From Bacteroidia bacterium (GTDB lineage: Bacteria; Bacteroidota; Bacteroidia; SpSt-205), in assembly GCA_026003215.1 (NCBI GenBank), contig BPGV01000001.1:857001-921000 (forward strand): 64,000 nt of DNA, given 5' to 3'. Of this stretch, positions 25,505 through 34,086 are shown piece after piece. Each line of letters begins with the position of its first letter. The stretch's first letter is position 1. The translations under genes were made by a program, and so were the position numbers. The notes under the pieces are model-generated. The model was not told the DNA's origin. It searched no databases and was given only the letters and a program-made list of their open reading frames with translations.

Positions 25505-27337
25505 ATGGTTCGGTATAGGCGGCCCTTAGTAGAGCTGAAAGAACTCCTTCAGACGCCTTGGCAGCGGGTCATCTATACCCTTACGGGCCCATGGGTGGAA
25601 AAGGCCTTAGGGATTGAAAAGCTCAACCGCTTTTATGAGCTGTGCGAGGAGAGCGGCCGTACCCCCGGCGAGTTTGCCCACCGAGTGCTGGAGCTGATTG
25701 GCGTGCAGTATGTCCTTCCCACGCCGGCCGAGCTGGAGTCCCTCCGCCAATACACTGGGCCCATGGTCGTCGTATGTAACCATCCCTTCGGCGGTATAGA
25801 AGCTATATTTTTGGTACGCTTTTTGAGCGAGATACGAAAAGATTTTCGTATTATCGCAAACTTCTTTTTGGAACGGGTGGAGGAGGTACGGGAAACCCTG
25901 CTTTTAGTGGACCCGTTTGGGGGGAATGCCGCTCGGCAGTTTAATCTCCAGCCTATCAAGCAGGCCATCCAATATCTCAAAGAAGGGGGGCTTCTGGGGA
26001 TTTTTCCCTCAGGCGAAGTAGCCAGCCTGAACCTACGCACAGGACAAATCCGAGAACCCGACTGGAACCCCCTCGTGGGTCGGCTTATCCTACAAAGCGG
26101 GGCCGCAGCGCTCCCGCTGTACTTCCATGGGACCAATAGCTTACTTTTCCATCTGGCGGGCTTGGTTAACCCGCGTCTGCGTACCAGTCTCCTCATCCGA
26201 GAGTTTGTCAGCCCGAATGCTCGGAAAGTGCATTACCGCATGGGTAAGCTCATCCCCTTTGAAAAACTAAAAAGTTTAGGCACCGCTGAAAAAATCACCG
26301 CCTACCTGCGCAGTAAAACGTATCTTTTGGGCGAGAGCGTAGAAAGCCGTTATAAGCGCTTGCGTCTGCGTCGGCATCGGGCCCTGCGGGTAGACTCACC
26401 TCCCACCCCTGAGCCGATAGCCCCCCCTATTTCGCCCGAGCTCATCCAAAAGCAGTTAGAGACTCTGCCGGCGTCCCAACACCTACTTACCCAGGGCGAG
26501 TGGAAGGTGTACTTTTTCCGAGGCAGCCAGCAGCCCCTACTGCTGGAGGAAATCGGCCGACTGCGGGAAATCACCTTCCGCCAAGTAGGCGAAGGCACCG
26601 GCAAAAGCCGCGACTTAGACCCTTACGACCAGTGGTACGACCACCTCATCTTATACAATCAACAAGATCACTCCATAGCAGGGGCTTACCGTATTGGACG
26701 ATGTGATGAAATTTTACGCACACGGGGGCTGCGTGGCCTGTATACCTACTCGCTTTTCCACATGAAACGCAAGCTTTTTACCGAAATCCACCCTGCTCTG
26801 GAACTGGGCCGCGCCTTTATCTTGGACAAATACCAGCGTTCGTATGCGCCGCTGTATCTCTTATGGCGAGGCATTGGCGCCTATATCCTGCAATACCCCC
26901 ACTACCGCTTCTTGCTTGGACCTGTAAGCATAAGCGCGCAGTTTCCCGACCTTTCTAAGGCGCTATTGGTAGCTTTCCTCGCAGACAAATACGGCGAACC
27001 CCACCTCATGGAGGAAATCCGCGGCCGAACCCCTTATATGCCCCCCGCCAAGTATCGCGAACACTACTACACCATCTCCGTAGAAAGTCTCCAAGATGTA
27101 CAAGAGATTATAGAAGAGCTGGAAGGCAGCCATATAAAAATCCCCATTCTCATCAAGCATTACTTACGCATGGGAGCCCGCATTTTGGCTTTCAATATTG
27201 ACCGTTCCTTCAGTGATGCACTGGATATCTTGATGGTAACCGATCTTTTGAAGGCCGACCCTGACCAAATGCGCCGCTACATGGGCGAAAACGGCTATAC
27301 CCAGTACTTAGCTTATCACCAAGTGCGAGCGAACTAA
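25505..27337 (+). CDS. OlsF/GlsF-like bifunctional aminolipid acyltransferase
   Basis: 610 residues with two acyltransferase modules. The N-terminal half is a PlsC-like O-acyltransferase: NHPFGGIEA at 92-100 with the H-x4 motif variant, and GIFPSGEV near 165-172. The C-terminal half (about 325-600) is an OlsB/hemolysin-like N-acyltransferase (GAYRIGRCDEIL, ALELGRAFILDKYQR, LLGPVSISAQFP). This order matches OlsF of Serratia and Flavobacterium, which makes ornithine lipids, and the separate GlsA/GlsB of Bacteroides, which makes glycine lipids. The head-group amino acid cannot be told from sequence. Membrane-associated lipid synthesis. Confidence 0.85.
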   Translation: MVRYRRPLVELKELLQTPWQRVIYTLTGPWVEKALGIEKLNRFYELCEESGRTPGEFAHRVLELIGVQYVLPTPAELESLRQYTGPMVVVCNHPFGGIEAIFLVRFLSEIRKDFRIIANFFLERVEEVRETLLLVDPFGGNAARQFNLQPIKQAIQYLKEGGLLGIFPSGEVASLNLRTGQIREPDWNPLVGRLILQSGAAALPLYFHGTNSLLFHLAGLVNPRLRTSLLIREFVSPNARKVHYRMGKLIPFEKLKSLGTAEKITAYLRSKTYLLGESVESRYKRLRLRRHRALRVDSPPTPEPIAPPISPELIQKQLETLPASQHLLTQGEWKVYFFRGSQQPLLLEEIGRLREITFRQVGEGTGKSRDLDPYDQWYDHLILYNQQDHSIAGAYRIGRCDEILRTRGLRGLYTYSLFHMKRKLFTEIHPALELGRAFILDKYQRSYAPLYLLWRGIGAYILQYPHYRFLLGPVSISAQFPDLSKALLVAFLADKYGEPHLMEEIRGRTPYMPPAKYREHYYTISVESLQDVQEIIEELEGSHIKIPILIKHYLRMGARILAFNIDRSFSDALDILMVTDLLKADPDQMRRYMGENGYTQYLAYHQVRAN

Positions 27338-27366
27338 AAAAGAAGGTTTTGCGTATATTGCAGAAA

Positions 27367-27885
27367 ATGCGCTACTTGCTGAGCCTCATCAGTGGGGTAA
27401 GCCTATACGCACAGGGAAGTGTATCTGTGTATTTAGGTAGTGAGTTTATGTTGCTGCGCTTCCACAGGGGGTATGTGCCACCGGTGTTAGCTTCGGGGGC
27501 GGTGCTCGGCGGAACTTATGCGATAGTACGCTCGGGGGTCTCCCATACTGTGCAGGCTTGGGGAGAAGGGCGGGTAGCTTATATCATAGGGGGAGCTCTC
27601 CCCCCTATTTTTGGGGGAGGAAGTGCCGGAGTAGCTTGGCGCCTCGGTCTGCCAGACCCTACCCGGTACTACGCTCAAGCCGCCGTCGGCATAGATGCCT
27701 ATGCCCTCCGTGTGAGCGATAAAGGAGGTACTCCCCTTCGAGACACCCAAATACGCCCCATCCTCAGCATAGAAGTAGGGGCATTCACCTTTGCCGAGCC
27801 GCTTTTCCTGCGATACAGCTTCTATCCCCTCCCCGGCTCCACCAGTAAGTTTGTCTTGACCATAGGCACCTACTTAGACGGGTAG
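27367..27885 (+). CDS. Exported protein of unknown function, probably a small outer membrane beta-barrel
   Basis: 172 residues from the ATG at 27367 (MRYLLSLISGVSLYAQ, signal peptide). Alternating hydrophobic strands and a final aromatic strand (FLRYSFYPLPG...FVLTIGTYLDG) suggest an 8-strand barrel. The longer track start is TTG and adds six residues. The -7-like box TATATTGC just upstream is weak. Located 29 bases after the OlsF-like gene; function unknown. Confidence 0.65.
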   Translation: MRYLLSLISGVSLYAQGSVSVYLGSEFMLLRFHRGYVPPVLASGAVLGGTYAIVRSGVSHTVQAWGEGRVAYIIGGALPPIFGGGSAGVAWRLGLPDPTRYYAQAAVGIDAYALRVSDKGGTPLRDTQIRPILSIEVGAFTFAEPLFLRYSFYPLPGSTSKFVLTIGTYLDG

Positions 27886-27907
27886 CGGAGCTGCCCGCTC
27901 AGTTTTT
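27879..27907 (+). terminator. Rho-independent terminator after the small exported protein
   Basis: 8-bp stem CGGGTAGC / GCTGCCCG (one U-G wobble) with a GGA loop, then GCTCAGTTTTTG. The stop codon lies inside the stem. Confidence 0.7.
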
Positions 27908-27913
27908 GCCTGA

Positions 27914-27931
27914 TACAAAAAACTTTTTGTA
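27914..27931. promoter_or_regulatory. 18-bp palindrome TACAAAAA-AC-TTTTTGTA, candidate metal-regulator operator
   Basis: Perfect 8-bp arms around a 2-base centre. The right arm contains the TTTG that would serve as the -33 element of the NRAMP gene promoter, 17 bases before the -7 box. A repressor bound here would block that promoter. Confidence 0.6.
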
Positions 27932-27946
27932 AGCAAAATAATCCCG

Positions 27947-27954
27947 TACCTTTG
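27947..27954 (+). promoter_or_regulatory. -7 promoter box TACCTTTG for the NRAMP gene
   Basis: Exact match 5 bases before the ATG at 27960; TTTG at 27926-27929 is a fitting -33 element. Confidence 0.7.
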
Positions 27955-27959
27955 TAGGC

Positions 27960-29150
27960 ATGCGACGGTGGGTAGGGCCAGGATTGCTCGTAGCTGTGGG
28001 CTACATGGACCCGGGCAACTGGGCCACAGGTATTGAAGCGGGTAGCGGCTATGGGTATAGCTTGGCTTGGGTTATCCTTTTTTCGAGTGTAGCAGCCATT
28101 CTTTTGCAGATTGTAGCTGCACGTTTGGGCTTATATGGAAAAGCTGATCTAATAGGGCTGGGGTATCGTTTTTTGGGGCGGAAGGTAGGGCATTTCCTCA
28201 CGGCTACGGCTTTTATGGCGGTAGTAGCCACCGACCTGGCGGAGGTTTTAGGTTTTGCATTGGCCCTTAGGCTTTTGATAGGTCTCCCCATGGCCATAGG
28301 GGCTGTACTGGCCTTCGTAGAAGTACTGGTTGTCCTCTACTGGAGTGCGCGTCGTCCTCACGCCCTGGAAATGCTGGTAGGCGCACTGACCTTGGGGATT
28401 GTGGGCATTTTTGGGTACGAGCTGTGGCTATTGCGTCCTTCTTGGGGAGCAGTACAGAGCGGATTTATCCCCTCCATAGCCACCCTACATCAGCCCGGAG
28501 CGCTTTATTTGGCGCTGGGGCTCATCGGTGCCACTATCATGCCCCATAACCTATATCTTCATAGCGCTTGGATACAAAAGCGGTTTTCTGGGGACCTAAC
28601 TACCCAAACGCGCACCATGGAAAGGGACACCATCCTAAGTTTGTCGCTGGCATTCTTTGTGAACATAGCGCTTTTGATAGTAGCTGCCTCTCTAACAGGG
28701 GATACCCCCCCTCCCCAGCGCTGGGGCATAGAGGAAGCCTATCGCCTCTTTGCACCTTCCTTGGGCGCAGGGGCGATGGTGGCTTTTGGCGTAGCACTCC
28801 TCCTCTCGGGTCATAACGCCACACTCACCAGCACCCTCACCGGCCAATACGTATTAGAATATCTCCTACCTCGGCGGCTCTCTCCTACCCTGCGGAGCCT
28901 GGCTCTGCGCACCCTGAGCCTCCTGCCTGCCTTGATAGCGCTGATGGTATGGGGCGAAACTTACGTCAGTGACCTCCTCGTACTCTCCCAAGTCATCCTT
29001 TCCCTCCAACTGCCTTTTGTACTCCTGCCGATGTTGTACTTCCTCTGGAAGCTCCCTAAGGCACGTCCCCATCCCATAGCCCTCACTTTGGTTTATGGGA
29101 TTAGCCTCTGCGTAACGGGTCTCAACCTCTATTTACTGACCACGCTCTAA
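27960..29150 (+). CDS. mntH: NRAMP family Mn2+/Fe2+ transporter
   Basis: 396 residues, about 11 membrane helices. GYMDPGNWATG (helix 1 DPGN) and GATIMPHNLYLHS (helix 6 MPHN) are the metal-coordinating motifs of NRAMP/MntH symporters. It imports divalent manganese or iron with protons. A palindromic operator candidate covers its promoter, and the next gene encodes a Mn-type superoxide dismutase, so Mn import under oxidative or Mn-limited conditions is a coherent reading (inference). The symbol follows the family; Mn versus Fe preference is not proven. Confidence 0.92.
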   Translation: MRRWVGPGLLVAVGYMDPGNWATGIEAGSGYGYSLAWVILFSSVAAILLQIVAARLGLYGKADLIGLGYRFLGRKVGHFLTATAFMAVVATDLAEVLGFALALRLLIGLPMAIGAVLAFVEVLVVLYWSARRPHALEMLVGALTLGIVGIFGYELWLLRPSWGAVQSGFIPSIATLHQPGALYLALGLIGATIMPHNLYLHSAWIQKRFSGDLTTQTRTMERDTILSLSLAFFVNIALLIVAASLTGDTPPPQRWGIEEAYRLFAPSLGAGAMVAFGVALLLSGHNATLTSTLTGQYVLEYLLPRRLSPTLRSLALRTLSLLPALIALMVWGETYVSDLLVLSQVILSLQLPFVLLPMLYFLWKLPKARPHPIALTLVYGISLCVTGLNLYLLTTL

Positions 29151-29156
29151 GGCGCG

Positions 29157-29164
29157 TATTTTTG
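29157..29164 (+). promoter_or_regulatory. -7 promoter box TATTTTTG for the superoxide dismutase
   Basis: TAnnTTTG match 6 bases before the ATG at 29171, in the short gap after the NRAMP gene; the dismutase can be expressed separately. Confidence 0.6.
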
Positions 29165-29170
29165 TCCAGT

Positions 29171-29896
29171 ATGGACCGCAGAACCTTCTTAGCTGCCTTA
29201 GGCGCCATAGCGCTCAAGGCATGGCGCTGGAAAGCCCCAGAAACAGAACCGTTTTTCTTAGCAGCGCCTACCCTCACCGGCAGTTATCCTTATGAGCTAC
29301 CCGCCCTGCCTTATCCGTATGAGGCCTTAGAACCCGCCATAGACACCCAAACCATGAAAGTGCATCACCAAGGTCATCATGCCGCCTATGTCAATACCCT
29401 CAACAAAGCCTTGGCTGACCTCCCTGCCTTCCAAAGCCTCTCCTTAGAAGAGCTTCTGGCTAATCTGGAAAAAATCCCTCAAACACACCGTACGACTATT
29501 CGAAACCATGGAGGGGGCCATTGGAACCATAGCTTTTTCTGGCCTATCCTTACCCCCAAGCCGCAAGAACCTTCGCTGGCGCTGCAAAAACGGATTAGTG
29601 CGGAGTTTGGCAGTTGGGCCGCGTTTCGGGGGCAGTTTTTAGACGCAGCTGCTCGGCTCTTTGGCTCCGGCTGGGTCTGGCTGGTCAAGACTCCCAGTGG
29701 GAAACTCCAAATCACCACTACCCCTAACCAAGACAATCCCCTCATGCCTTACGCCGAGATACGCGGTACGCCGGTGTTGGGCATAGATGTCTGGGAACAT
29801 GCCTACTACCTCAAGTACCAAAATCGTCGCGTAGAGTACCTCAGCGCCGTTTGGAACCTCCTCAACTGGGAAAGAGTAGAAACGCTTTTAGGCTAA
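29171..29896 (+). CDS. Exported Fe/Mn superoxide dismutase, Mn-type residues
   Basis: 241 residues from the ATG at 29171 (MDRRTFLAALGAIAL). The RRTFLA start is a twin-arginine (Tat) type signal, so the enzyme is likely exported folded. Metal ligands are seen in VHHQGHHAAYV, GGHWNHSFFW and the D and H of GIDVWEHAYYLKY. The glutamine in NQDNPLMPY, with glycine at the FeSOD Gln position (GGGHWNH), is the pattern of Mn-SODs, though cambialistic use is possible. It removes superoxide at or near the periplasm. In line with mntH and the next gene. Confidence 0.93.
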   Translation: MDRRTFLAALGAIALKAWRWKAPETEPFFLAAPTLTGSYPYELPALPYPYEALEPAIDTQTMKVHHQGHHAAYVNTLNKALADLPAFQSLSLEELLANLEKIPQTHRTTIRNHGGGHWNHSFFWPILTPKPQEPSLALQKRISAEFGSWAAFRGQFLDAAARLFGSGWVWLVKTPSGKLQITTTPNQDNPLMPYAEIRGTPVLGIDVWEHAYYLKYQNRRVEYLSAVWNLLNWERVETLLG

Positions 29897-29897
29897 G

Positions 29898-31709
29898 GTG
29901 CGTCGTCTCGTCGCTTGGGGGGCCCTGGTCATCCTTATTCTGGGGGGGATATGGGGATATAGGTACTTTACGCGTCCTGCGCGCCAACCGGCCCTCTGGC
30001 AAAACCTACCGCAGGGATTTTATGGCGTAGTATATGTGCCTTCGTTTGCCCAATCATGGAAAACTTTCCGCCACAGCCCCCTGTGGTACATCCTCAGAAA
30101 AAGTCCCCACCTCAGCGACCTCATAGCCGAAGGACAAGCGTGGGATTCGCTCCTACGCCAGTATCCCCAGCTTTTTGAGTGGCTGGGAAGCCGCGCTATC
30201 CTCATCAGCTGGTACCCCGAAGGGCCCCTGTATCTCATAGAAGCGCCTTTCTTAGCCAAAATAGGCGATTGGCGGGGCACCATGCAAAAACTGGCCGAGA
30301 TCAACCGCTGGCCCATCCAACTCATAGAAAAAGAAGGGTATCCGCTCTGGCAACTCCCTACCGGCTATTTAGCCCCCGCAGGAGCAATCTTAGTATATGC
30401 CGAAAATCCCGCCCTGGTTATCCGGTTCCTTCGCGGAGAGGGTATGGCCACGCCTACTTGGGCCTGGGATACACCGGAAACCCTGCCGTGGTTGATTATA
30501 GGCTGGCGCGGGCCTGACCTCCGAGCCGCTCTACAGCATCCCGCCTTAGGCTTCTTAGACTCGCTGGAGTGGTGTGACCTCCACCTTTACTTAGACGAAG
30601 AGAGCCTCACCGCCCAAGGGACATGGACCTTCCACCAAGGAGTATGGACCTATGTCTCGCCCACCAGCCTCAGCATCGCTGAACTCTGCCCACCTACTAC
30701 CCAGCTGCTCCTTACTTTCCGCCTTACAGACCCTCCGACTTTTTACCGCAAGCATATCCGCCCCTTATACGAAAAAGAAATCGCCCTCGCCGAAAAATGG
30801 CTGGGACTGTCTTTTGAATCCCTTTTCTTTGAGCCGCTCTCCGGTGAAATAGCGTTAGCCCAAGCTCGGGAGCCTTTCTTACTTTTTCGCCTCAAAGATC
30901 CAGAAACATTCCGCAGAAGCCTTGAAAAAGCTGAAAAAAAGTTGATAAGGCGTACTATACTCAAAAATCGTCACATCCCTTATCGGGGTTATACCTTGTA
31001 CCATATAGAAGTGAAGGGGCTTTTTCGATGGCTTTTAGGTAAAGCTTTTACCGGCTGGGAGGCCCCGTACTTCACTCAGGTAGGCGAATGGCTCGCCATC
31101 GCTCAAAAACCTACCCCCCTTTACCAGTGGATAGACGCGTATCTTGCTCGCCAAACCTTATATGAAAAAAACGACTTCCTAAAAGCTTTCACACAGCCGA
31201 CCTCTCACATAGTGTTTCTGACCTATATACAGCCCAATCCTTCCGAATGGCTAAAATTCTGGCTTACACCAGCCCAGCTCCCCCGCTGGCAAGAAGAAGT
31301 GGCCCCTTGGCAAGTAGCGACTTTCTCTCTGAGTGAAGCGCAGGCCGATAGGCTTACAGCTTCATTTCAGCTTACCTGGGAAACGACAGGTCCGCTCTCA
31401 CAGGAAACCCCCATTCCTTCTGAGAGCCTCATCAAGATTCCCATCAGCCGAGATAGCCTTTTAGAGGGTCCCCAAGAAGAATATTACCCTAATGGCGTGC
31501 TTAAGCGGCGCCTTACCTATGTAGAAGGTCTGTTGGAAGGCGAATACTGGGAATATTACCCCAACGGCATAGTGAAGGTACAGGGTTTTTATGAGCAAGG
31601 CCAAAAAGTAGGGCGTTGGCGCTATTACTCGTCTAAGGGGGAGCTCCTACGAGAGGAAAACTGGGGCGGCGAGATAGAACCCCTTACGGGCACCGATACT
31701 GTTCCCTAA
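29898..31709 (+). CDS. Membrane-anchored DUF3352-like protein with C-terminal YwqK/MORN-like repeats
   Basis: 603 residues from a GTG one base after the sod stop. One N-terminal membrane helix (about 5-22), then a large extracytoplasmic region resembling Bacteroidetes DUF3352-type proteins (tentative), then about three YwqK/MORN_2 repeats near 530-590 (EEYYPNGVLKRRL, EYWEYYPNGIVKVQGFY, GRWRYYSSKGELLREENW). These repeats occur in envelope proteins and in antitoxin-like proteins and may bind lipids or other proteins. Function unknown; position suggests co-transcription with sod. Its 3' end overlaps the convergent gene by 26 bases. Confidence 0.75.
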   Translation: MRRLVAWGALVILILGGIWGYRYFTRPARQPALWQNLPQGFYGVVYVPSFAQSWKTFRHSPLWYILRKSPHLSDLIAEGQAWDSLLRQYPQLFEWLGSRAILISWYPEGPLYLIEAPFLAKIGDWRGTMQKLAEINRWPIQLIEKEGYPLWQLPTGYLAPAGAILVYAENPALVIRFLRGEGMATPTWAWDTPETLPWLIIGWRGPDLRAALQHPALGFLDSLEWCDLHLYLDEESLTAQGTWTFHQGVWTYVSPTSLSIAELCPPTTQLLLTFRLTDPPTFYRKHIRPLYEKEIALAEKWLGLSFESLFFEPLSGEIALAQAREPFLLFRLKDPETFRRSLEKAEKKLIRRTILKNRHIPYRGYTLYHIEVKGLFRWLLGKAFTGWEAPYFTQVGEWLAIAQKPTPLYQWIDAYLARQTLYEKNDFLKAFTQPTSHIVFLTYIQPNPSEWLKFWLTPAQLPRWQEEVAPWQVATFSLSEAQADRLTASFQLTWETTGPLSQETPIPSESLIKIPISRDSLLEGPQEEYYPNGVLKRRLTYVEGLLEGEYWEYYPNGIVKVQGFYEQGQKVGRWRYYSSKGELLREENWGGEIEPLTGTDTVP

Positions 31710-32250
31710 GGTGCTTTTGGTAAATCACTGCCCCTGGGGGCAAGGCCGCCGTAGAGGCCGCTTGTAACCACACACAAGCTGACTCAGGCACGACCTGAGT
31801 CAAAAACAGATAAGCGGGCCCACAGGCACTGTCACGCTGAATAGCCTCATGCAGGTAGGCCCGAGCTTTTTCTTTTTGGCCGGTATGCCAAGCTAACCGT
31901 CCTAAGTAAGCTACTACCCACGGGTCTGCCCGCAGCTGCTGGAGCCGCTGCACATAGAGCATGGGCGGCGCCGAAAGATTATCTGCATATAGGAGGGTAT
32001 AAGTGACTGCCAAAGCATACAGCCGAGGCAAAGAGTCGGTTATCTGATTGAGGATGCGCTCCACCTGCGCACGCTCTGTAGGGGAAGGCGTAAGTCCCGC
32101 CTCAGCTTTCCAGAAAGCTTCAGAAAGCCTTTCTTCGGAAAAGGTCTCTTCTCTTGGGAGCCCCTTACGTCCTAAACCCACCAGCCCTACGACAGCACCT
32201 ACCCCTGTAAGCCCCCAAAAAAGCCAGCGTAGCCACTCACTCTTTCGCAA
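31684..32250 (-). CDS. Membrane-anchored TPR-like protein
   Basis: 188 residues: one N-terminal membrane helix (about 8-27), then helical pairs reminiscent of TPR repeats (PWVVAYLGRLAWHTGQKEKARAYLHEAIQRDSACGPAYLFL). It overlaps the end of the HU gene by 14 bases and is the last gene of the kdsB operon. Such proteins usually serve as scaffolds; specific role unknown. Confidence 0.72.
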   Translation of the reverse strand: MRKSEWLRWLFWGLTGVGAVVGLVGLGRKGLPREETFSEERLSEAFWKAEAGLTPSPTERAQVERILNQITDSLPRLYALAVTYTLLYADNLSAPPMLYVQRLQQLRADPWVVAYLGRLAWHTGQKEKARAYLHEAIQRDSACGPAYLFLTQVVPESACVWLQAASTAALPPGAVIYQKHLREQYRCP

Positions 32251-32545
32251 AGCGCTTCAAAAGCGAAGGATTGCCCGCTACTTTTTCAGAGAGGTGGCGA
32301 GCCGGCTGGAAGCTTAGGCGCACTCGGGCGGGAATCTGTATCTCTTTCCCCGTACGGATAATACGGCCTTTTCGCGGACGCTGGTATTTAAGACGGAAAG
32401 TGCCAAAGTTGCGTAGCGTAACTGTTTCTCCTTGTAAAAGGGCCTTTTTCATTACCTCTATGAAAGCCTCTACGGCTGCGGCCGCGTCCGTGCGCGTCAG
32501 ACCGGTTTGCTCACTTACGGCTCGTACAAGCTCCTGTCGTGTCAT
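32237..32545 (-). CDS. HU/IHF-family DNA-binding protein
   Basis: 102 residues from the ATG at 32545 (MTRQELVRAVSEQTGL); the longer ORF start is in the upstream protease gene. ETVTLRNFGTFRLKYQRPRKGRI holds the HU beta-arm and GTF signature. HU-type proteins bend DNA and shape the nucleoid. It overlaps the protease gene by 35 bases, and an internal TAGCTTTG box lets it be transcribed on its own. The C-terminal extension after the canonical 90 residues is short and basic. Confidence 0.9.
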   Translation of the reverse strand: MTRQELVRAVSEQTGLTRTDAAAAVEAFIEVMKKALLQGETVTLRNFGTFRLKYQRPRKGRIIRTGKEIQIPARVRLSFQPARHLSEKVAGNPSLLKRFAKE

Positions 32546-33335
32546 ACTTCGCAGCAAAGCTACAATACCTCGCCCATACTTGCTCCAACACTTGCACGGG
32601 TATGGCAAAGGTTATGCCTTCATAGAGCCCGGAAGCCGAAGCAATTTCGGAGACCATGCCGATGACCTGTCCTCGTTTGTTGAAGACCGGGCTACCGGAG
32701 CTGCCTGGCTGAGCCGGTAGGGATAGCTGGAGGAAAGGGAGCTTTTCGCCGGTCTCCCCAGCCAAGTACCGTTCCTCGCCTGAAATGAATCCTTCTTGGA
32801 GGGTACCTGCCAGGCCCCAAGGCGCACCCAGGGTCCATATGGGCGTTCCTATGCGGGGCAAGGGGGCGCCCGTTGCCCGGCCAAGGCCCTCCCCTATCAA
32901 GTCTGCGCTGTGTAAAAACGCTACATCGGCCACCGTGTCCCGCCATATAAGATGGGCCGCGTGACACCTCCCCTGAGCATCCCAAAGCTCCACTTCCAGC
33001 CGAGGCGCCGCCGGAAAAAGATGCCGACACGTTGCCACCACCCCGCCTGCCCAAAGCCAAGCTGTCCCCTTATACCGCTCAGTGGTATAGCGATAACGCC
33101 CCGTAACCTCTAACCGATACACCCGCCCCCCCATCCGACGCACTTGTTCTTGGTACCACGCTTCCTTTTGCTGTAAAACCGTCTCCCAAAGGTCTTCGTG
33201 GGTGGCTTGCGGGGGTTGGCCCACCGAGGCAGAAGGACCCCTCGGCGCCGGGCCTCGAGAGATACACGCCCCCAGCAGCAGGCTGAGCAGGCTCCCCTCA
33301 CAGAAGCGTCTCGGCCAGTTTCTGAGCCAGCTCAT
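32511..33335 (-). CDS. Trypsin-like serine protease lipoprotein
   Basis: 274 residues. The N-terminus (SLLSLLLGACISRG) has a lipobox ending in Cys, so it is a lipoprotein. The S1-like domain has the triad H in VATCRHLFP, D in VADVAFLHS and S in QPGSSGSPVFN, so it looks active; there is no PDZ domain. An unusual feature for a housekeeping operon is its place between kdsB and HU. It overlaps kdsB by 38 bases and HU by 35. Likely an envelope protein-quality or processing enzyme; substrate unknown. Confidence 0.85.
   Translation of the reverse strand: MSWLRNWPRRFCEGSLLSLLLGACISRGPAPRGPSASVGQPPQATHEDLWETVLQQKEAWYQEQVRRMGGRVYRLEVTGRYRYTTERYKGTAWLWAGGVVATCRHLFPAAPRLEVELWDAQGRCHAAHLIWRDTVADVAFLHSADLIGEGLGRATGAPLPRIGTPIWTLGAPWGLAGTLQEGFISGEERYLAGETGEKLPFLQLSLPAQPGSSGSPVFNKRGQVIGMVSEIASASGLYEGITFAIPVQVLEQVWARYCSFAAKYDTTGACTSRK
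32555..32562 (-). promoter_or_regulatory. -7 promoter box TAGCTTTG, internal promoter for HU
   Basis: TAnnTTTG match inside the protease coding region, 9 bases before the HU ATG at 32545. Confidence 0.5.
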
Positions 33336-34038
33336 AGTCCTCCGGCGTGTCTATGGCGACACTCCGATGCGCAGTCTCCCGAACCCATATCGCATATCCG
33401 TGGTAGAGCCATCGCAGCTGCTCAAGTTGCTCCGCCTCCTCAATCGGCGCCGACGAGAGCGCTACCAGCTCCATGAGCACCGACCGATGATACCCATACA
33501 GCCCCACATGCCGAAAATAGCGAAAACGCGCCAAAGCCTCCGCACTCGTAAGAGGAACTTCTCTGGGATGGGGTATCAAAGAACGCGAAAAATACAACGC
33601 ACGCCCTTCTTTATCGGTCACGACCTTGACCACCGAAGGCGAGAGTAGCTCCTCCATCTGATGAATGCGATGCATGAGCGTCACCAGTGGGTGGCGCTCG
33701 AGGGCTGATAGAAGCAAACGCAGTTGCTCGGCTTCCAAAAAGGGTTCATCCGCTTGAATATTCACATACGCGTCATATATCAGCCGTTCGGCCACCTCGC
33801 CTATGCGTTCTGTCCCGGAGGTGTGCGTAGTACGGGTCATGAGAGCCTGTCCGCCAAAAGCCTCCACGGCTTCTACGACCCGCATGTCATCGGTGGCTAC
33901 AATCAAGTGCTCACCAAACACAGTTTGAGCCCGTTCATATACATGTTGCACCATAGGCTTGCCGCGCAGCGGCAAAAGGACCTTTCCGGGCAAGCGCTGC
34001 GAATGATACCGTGCCGGAATCACCCCCAAAACTCGCAT
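33298..34038 (-). CDS. kdsB: 3-deoxy-manno-octulosonate cytidylyltransferase (CMP-KDO synthetase)
   Basis: 246 residues. GVIPARYHSQRLPGKVLLPL is the nucleotide-binding signature and NIQADEPFL holds the Mg-binding aspartate pair; HVGLYGYHRSVL is also typical. KdsB activates KDO for transfer to lipid A, so this organism builds LPS. First gene of a four-gene minus-strand operon with a protease, HU and a TPR-like protein. A TAGGTTTG box lies 13 bases upstream. Confidence 0.96.
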   Translation of the reverse strand: MRVLGVIPARYHSQRLPGKVLLPLRGKPMVQHVYERAQTVFGEHLIVATDDMRVVEAVEAFGGQALMTRTTHTSGTERIGEVAERLIYDAYVNIQADEPFLEAEQLRLLLSALERHPLVTLMHRIHQMEELLSPSVVKVVTDKEGRALYFSRSLIPHPREVPLTSAEALARFRYFRHVGLYGYHRSVLMELVALSSAPIEEAEQLEQLRWLYHGYAIWVRETAHRSVAIDTPEDYELAQKLAETLL

Positions 34039-34051
34039 ACGATAGTTCCTG

Positions 34052-34059
34052 CAAACCTA
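34052..34059 (-). promoter_or_regulatory. -7 promoter box TAGGTTTG for kdsB
   Basis: TAnnTTTG match 13 bases before the kdsB ATG at 34038; longer spacing than usual here. Confidence 0.5.
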
Positions 34060-34073
34060 ATACCGAAGCGTCA

Positions 34074-34081
34074 TATCTTTG
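34074..34081 (+). promoter_or_regulatory. -7 promoter box TATCTTTG for the radical SAM gene
   Basis: TAnnTTTG match 5 bases before the ATG at 34087, divergent from kdsB. Confidence 0.6.
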
Positions 34082-34086
34082 TAGAA

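Noticed and set aside
33724-34086. N-terminal extension of the radical SAM ORF from 33724
   Set aside because: The extension is antisense to kdsB; a -7 box directly precedes the ATG at 34087.
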